This document shows positions 61,195 through 64,000 of a DNA stretch of 64,000 nt, in pieces; the stretch's first letter is position 1, and each line of letters starts with the position of its first letter. The DNA lies in assembly GCF_043195105.1 (NCBI RefSeq), contig NZ_JBAFWO010000005.1; one strand, written 5' to 3'. The notes beneath the pieces were generated by a model. That model had not been told where the DNA came from. It did not search any database and saw only the letters and a list, made by a program, of their open reading frames with translations. The position numbers and the translations under genes are program-made. The DNA is from NCEH01 sp002257205. GTDB lineage: Bacteria > Pseudomonadota > Alphaproteobacteria > Rhizobiales > Xanthobacteraceae.

Positions 61195-61350
61195 TGCGGC
61201 TGGTGGTTGCAATCTGATCTGCCGGTTGCAATAAGCGGGAACCGGATGTCGGGTTTCGACGTTTCGGCTTCAGGCGCGGGTTCCCGCGATCCGTCCGGCC
61301 CGTGTCCACGGGGCGGCGCATTCTCATCGACGAAGCGGACATCCGGCGGC

Positions 61351-61734
61351 ATGGCAGGACCCTCCCTCGTTCGCCTGGCCCTTGCGCTCGTCCTCATGGC
61401 GGCGCTCCAGGTGCCCTGTGCCGTTCAGGCGCAGACTCTCGAGACCTATCGCGGGCGCGCGCCGGCGGTCTTCATCGTCGCGCCGGGCAGCAAGTCCCCC
61501 GCCCTCGCCGTGCAGATGAAAAGCCTGAAGGATGCCGTCGCGGGCGTGCTCGCGCGCGATCTCGTGGTGATCGAGCTGGATGATCTGAACCCCGCCCAGC
61601 GCCAGCGCTTCGACGTGGCGCCGGACGCGTTCCAGGTGATCCTGGTGGGGATCGACGGCAAGGTGATCCAGCGCTGGGACGCACCCGTGGCACCGGCGAC
61701 CCTGTTCGCGCTGATCGACGCGGCGGGCAAATAG
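61351..61734 (+). CDS. Exported DUF4174-like small protein
   Basis: 127 residues. A signal peptide with hydrophobic core (LVRLALALVLMAAL) and AQA-like cleavage near residue 28 is followed by a ~100-residue domain with YRGRAPAVFIVAPG and FQVILVGIDGKVIQRWD, resembling DUF4174, a thioredoxin-fold-like family. The catalytic cysteines are absent. It is convergent with mmcB. Confidence 0.75.
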   Translation: MAGPSLVRLALALVLMAALQVPCAVQAQTLETYRGRAPAVFIVAPGSKSPALAVQMKSLKDAVAGVLARDLVVIELDDLNPAQRQRFDVAPDAFQVILVGIDGKVIQRWDAPVAPATLFALIDAAGK

Positions 61735-61748
61735 CGCGCGTCTGGCGG

Positions 61749-62231
61749 CTACAAGTCGCTCATGCCCCGCAGTTCGGGATCATAGAGGGCGGCGAGGCGG
61801 CCGGCGCCGGCGCGGGCGAGGCGGATCAGCAGCGCCTTGCGGGTGGCCGCCGGCAAGGGATGGGCCGGGGCCGGGCGGATCACCGCCGCGCCGAACGCGT
61901 CGCCCACCAGGATGCCCACGTCGAGCGGCAGCAGCTCCAGCGGAAAATCCACCGTCACGGCGAAATAGAGCCGGTCGCAATGCAGCAGATAGTCCGGCCA
62001 TTTGGCGTCGGCGCGGAAATCGGCGACGCTGGACTTGATCTCCACGATGCTCACCTCGCCCTTGAGGTCGAGCGCGGCGATATCCGCCCGCCGGCCCGAG
62101 GCGAGGCAGAATTCGGGAATGCCGATCAGCCCCAGCGCCGCGAAATGGCGCAGCACGCCGCGTTGCAGCGCCAGCGCGGTGGGCGACTGGCGCCCGTCCG
62201 GCGGGGGAACCGGCGCAACCGGCGCCGTCAC
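61749..62231 (-). CDS. mmcB: MmcB-type DNA repair protein
   Basis: 160 residues with a GTG start overlapping the YihY-type gene's stop by 4 bp (GTGA). The nuclease-like core is GRRADIAALDLKGEVSIVEIKSS, with the D...E-x-K pattern of PD-(D/E)xK enzymes. The Caulobacter member MmcB is needed for resistance to mitomycin C-type damage. Family membership is clear; function here is inferred. Confidence 0.88.
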   Translation of the reverse strand: MTAPVAPVPPPDGRQSPTALALQRGVLRHFAALGLIGIPEFCLASGRRADIAALDLKGEVSIVEIKSSVADFRADAKWPDYLLHCDRLYFAVTVDFPLELLPLDVGILVGDAFGAAVIRPAPAHPLPAATRKALLIRLARAGAGRLAALYDPELRGMSDL

Positions 62232-63118
62232 AGATCGGGCTCCATGATCAGCTGTTCGCGCGCGGCGGCATCCCGGCGCGCGCGCTGGCGGGCCTCGCGG
62301 GCGCGGGCGATGGCGGCGTTGAACTCGCCGCCGAACACGAAGATGGTCGCGGTGAGGTAAAGGAACACGAGCGCGATCATCACCGAGGCGAGGCCGGCGT
62401 AAGTGGTGACGTAATTGGCCGGGAATTCGGCGAGATAGATGCCGAACACGGTCGCCGCCACCAGCCAGAGCGTGAGCGTCATGACGATGCCCGGCGTCAC
62501 CTCCCGCAGCGAGCGTTGGCCGGCCGGCAGCCACAGATGCGCCACCAGCAGGCCGATGATGAGAATGATGGTGGTCGCGCCGAAGCGCGCGGCGGTGACG
62601 ATGCCGCTCAGCGGCTGGAGCGCCGGCACATTGTGGAGCACCGTGCGCCAGATCAGCGGCCCCAGCACCACGAGGAAGGACAGAGCCAGCATGCCGGCCG
62701 CGCCGATCACCACGAACACGATGGATTCCAGCCGCAGCCGGTACCAGGAGCGTGCCTCCTTCACCTGATAGGCCCGGTTGAGGCCGATGCGCAGGCTCTC
62801 GATGCCGTTGGAGGAGAAATACAGCGCCAGCACCACGCCGAACGTGATGACATCGGTGCGCACATGGCTGACCACGCTGCGGATTTCCTGGGCGATGGGC
62901 GCCGCCACCTGCTGCGGCCAGGTGTCGAGGATGAGCTGGATGGTCTCGTTCGCGAGCGGCCGCAGGTCGAGAAATCCGGCCAGCGCCGTGACGAAGATCA
63001 GGAACGGGAACAGGGACATGAGGATCGACAGCGCGATGTGGCTTGCGATGGCCCAGCCGTCGTCGGCGACGAAGGTCCACACCGCATCCATCACGATTCG
63101 GTAGGCGCGCTTCACCAT
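62228..63118 (-). CDS. YihY/BrkB-family inner membrane protein
   Basis: 296 residues. Six predicted membrane helices of the YihY family, with SHIALSILMSLFPFLIFVTAL, FSSNGIESLRIGLNRAY and FVFGGEFNAAIARA. It was once called ribonuclease BN by mistake; the true role is unknown. The start at MVKRAYRIV is chosen; an ATG 60 bp upstream (63178) is an alternative. It is coupled to mmcB by overlap. Confidence 0.88.
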   Translation of the reverse strand: MVKRAYRIVMDAVWTFVADDGWAIASHIALSILMSLFPFLIFVTALAGFLDLRPLANETIQLILDTWPQQVAAPIAQEIRSVVSHVRTDVITFGVVLALYFSSNGIESLRIGLNRAYQVKEARSWYRLRLESIVFVVIGAAGMLALSFLVVLGPLIWRTVLHNVPALQPLSGIVTAARFGATTIILIIGLLVAHLWLPAGQRSLREVTPGIVMTLTLWLVAATVFGIYLAEFPANYVTTYAGLASVMIALVFLYLTATIFVFGGEFNAAIARAREARQRARRDAAAREQLIMEPDL

Positions 63119-63245
63119 CCCCGGGCTCGTCTCCTTCTGGCCGCGTGCCGCGCGACGGGCTGCCGGCGCGCGGCGCATTCCTCTACGGCGCGCACATGAT
63201 AAGGAGAAGCCTGTCGCGGGGCCATCTGTCCAGAGGTAACTCCCT

Positions 63246-64000
63246 TTGCCACGTATCGATCCGGCCCATCTTCGCCTCGCCGTCCGCGCCACCGTGGCGG
63301 CGGCGATCGCCTTTCTGCTGGCGTGGCTGCTCGACCTGCCGAAGGGCTATTGGGCGGTGCTGACCGCCATATTGGTGGTGCAATCCTCCATCGGCGCGAG
63401 CCTCGCGGTGGCGGTGGACCGCTGCCTCGGCACGCTGGCGGGCGGCGGCATCGGCGTGGGGCTGGCGATGATCGCCGGTCCGTCCTGGAGCCTCTCCTTC
63501 GCGCTGCTGCTGCTCGGCACCTTCGTGTCCGCCTTTATCGCGGCCCGCAATCCCAGCTTCAAGCTCGCCCCGGTGACGGTGGTGATCGTGATGCTGGCGG
63601 ACCCGACCCATGCCGAACCCTGGATTTCCGGCCTGGAGCGCGTGTCCGAAATCGCGCTTGGCGGCGCGGTGGGCCTGGCCTGCGCGTTGCTGGTGCTGCC
63701 CGACAAGGCGCTCGGCTATCTGTTTCCCCATGTGGCCGATGCGCTGGAGGCGAGCGCGGACCTGCTGGAGGCCGGCGTCGCCGCGCTGCTCGACGGCGGG
63801 CTCGATCCGGCGCGCATGGATGTGCTGAACCAGAAGGTGCGCGTCACCTTGCGGGCGGCGGACGTGCGGGCCGGGGAGGCACGGCGCGAGCGGGTGGGCC
63901 CGTTCAACGCCGCGCCCGATCCCGGCCCCATCGTGCGCGGCGGGCGGCGGCTGTGGCATTCGGTGATCATCCTGCTGCGCGGGGCCGACCGGCCCCTGCC
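63246..64000 (+). CDS. FUSC-family membrane transporter, N-terminal part
   Basis: Partial gene running off the window edge (251 codons seen). Start TTG at 63246 with AGAGG 9 nt upstream (63232-63236); no ATG fits. The visible sequence has hydrophobic helices AAAIAFLLAWLLDLP, GYWAVLTAILVVQSSIGASL, and LERVSEIALGGAVGLACALLVLPDKA, the FUSC (ArAE exporter) pattern. Such proteins export aromatic acids or similar compounds. It is divergent from the YihY-type gene. Confidence 0.82.
   Translation, partial: MPRIDPAHLRLAVRATVAAAIAFLLAWLLDLPKGYWAVLTAILVVQSSIGASLAVAVDRCLGTLAGGGIGVGLAMIAGPSWSLSFALLLLGTFVSAFIAARNPSFKLAPVTVVIVMLADPTHAEPWISGLERVSEIALGGAVGLACALLVLPDKALGYLFPHVADALEASADLLEAGVAALLDGGLDPARMDVLNQKVRVTLRAADVRAGEARRERVGPFNAAPDPGPIVRGGRRLWHSVIILLRGADRPL

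Noticed and set aside
1..64000. tRNA or rRNA genes, insertion sequences and prophage genes
   Set aside because: No T-arm-like motif in a cloverleaf context, transposase motif or phage protein was recognised by eye; a covariance search would be decisive for tRNAs.

Overview
This window is about 64 kb of GC-rich alphaproteobacterial chromosome. The order Hyphomicrobiales (Rhizobiales) is very likely. A family such as Xanthobacteraceae (Xanthobacter, Azorhizobium, Ancylobacter or Starkeya type) is a reasonable inference from the gene set: RegS/RegA-type redox two-component system, intracellular PHB depolymerase, PPSR-maf-aroE-coaE-dnaQ-secB order, and MmcB. No transposase, phage gene, tRNA, rRNA or CRISPR array was recognised.

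The window appears to hold the chromosome replication origin and its centromere. A candidate oriC lies between hemE and the PPSR kinase gene (39604-39943), the place known for Caulobacter-type origins. It contains one perfect CtrA box (TTAA-N7-TTAA), a second CtrA box with one mismatch, and DnaA-box-like sites. Transcription switches strand there: hemE, hemJ, rho, mnmE, mnmG, rsmG, parA and parB run leftwards, while ppsR, maf, aroE, coaE and dnaQ run rightwards. Between mnmE and mnmG, where these genes are normally close together, lies a 1.9 kb gene-free stretch with twelve copies of the parS palindrome TGTTTCACGTGAAACA (ten perfect, two with one mismatch). A thirteenth copy is inside the rsmG coding sequence and a fourteenth is at 52763. 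The matching parA/parB genes are 4-6 kb from the array. This dense multi-parS centromere is the most unusual feature of the window.

Left part (1-25 kb): the end of an acetyl-CoA-synthetase-like/GNAT protein; an lptM-lysA-small membrane protein cluster; bluB; argH divergent from tlpA; a secreted serine hydrolase; an etfB-etfA-3-hydroxyacyl-CoA dehydrogenase cluster; a type I secretion ABC transporter and adaptor pair; ppc; purA; a membrane protein of unknown function; mutS; and a PiT phosphate transporter.

Middle (25-44 kb): the origin and partition domain described above. It is interrupted by a YyaL-type thioredoxin-domain protein and a glycosyltransferase, and is followed by housekeeping genes up to secB.

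Right part (44-64 kb): an SdhAF4-like assembly factor, uppP, a glutathione transferase, queG, a sugar-nucleotide-epimerase-like protein, a four-domain signalling protein (ATPase, receiver, PP2C phosphatase, Hpt) with a universal stress protein, GlcG, gmhB, a nitroreductase, an aminotransferase, AbrB-like and DoxX membrane proteins, a YgjP metalloprotease, phaZ, the regS/regA pair, mmcB, a YihY-type membrane protein, and the start of a FUSC-family transporter. Several GC-rich palindromic intergenic repeats and short 15-bp and 35-bp tandem repeats are scattered through the window.

Start codons were chosen from family length, overlap with neighbours and visible Shine-Dalgarno sequences. Gene functions are read from recognisable motifs, not from database searches.
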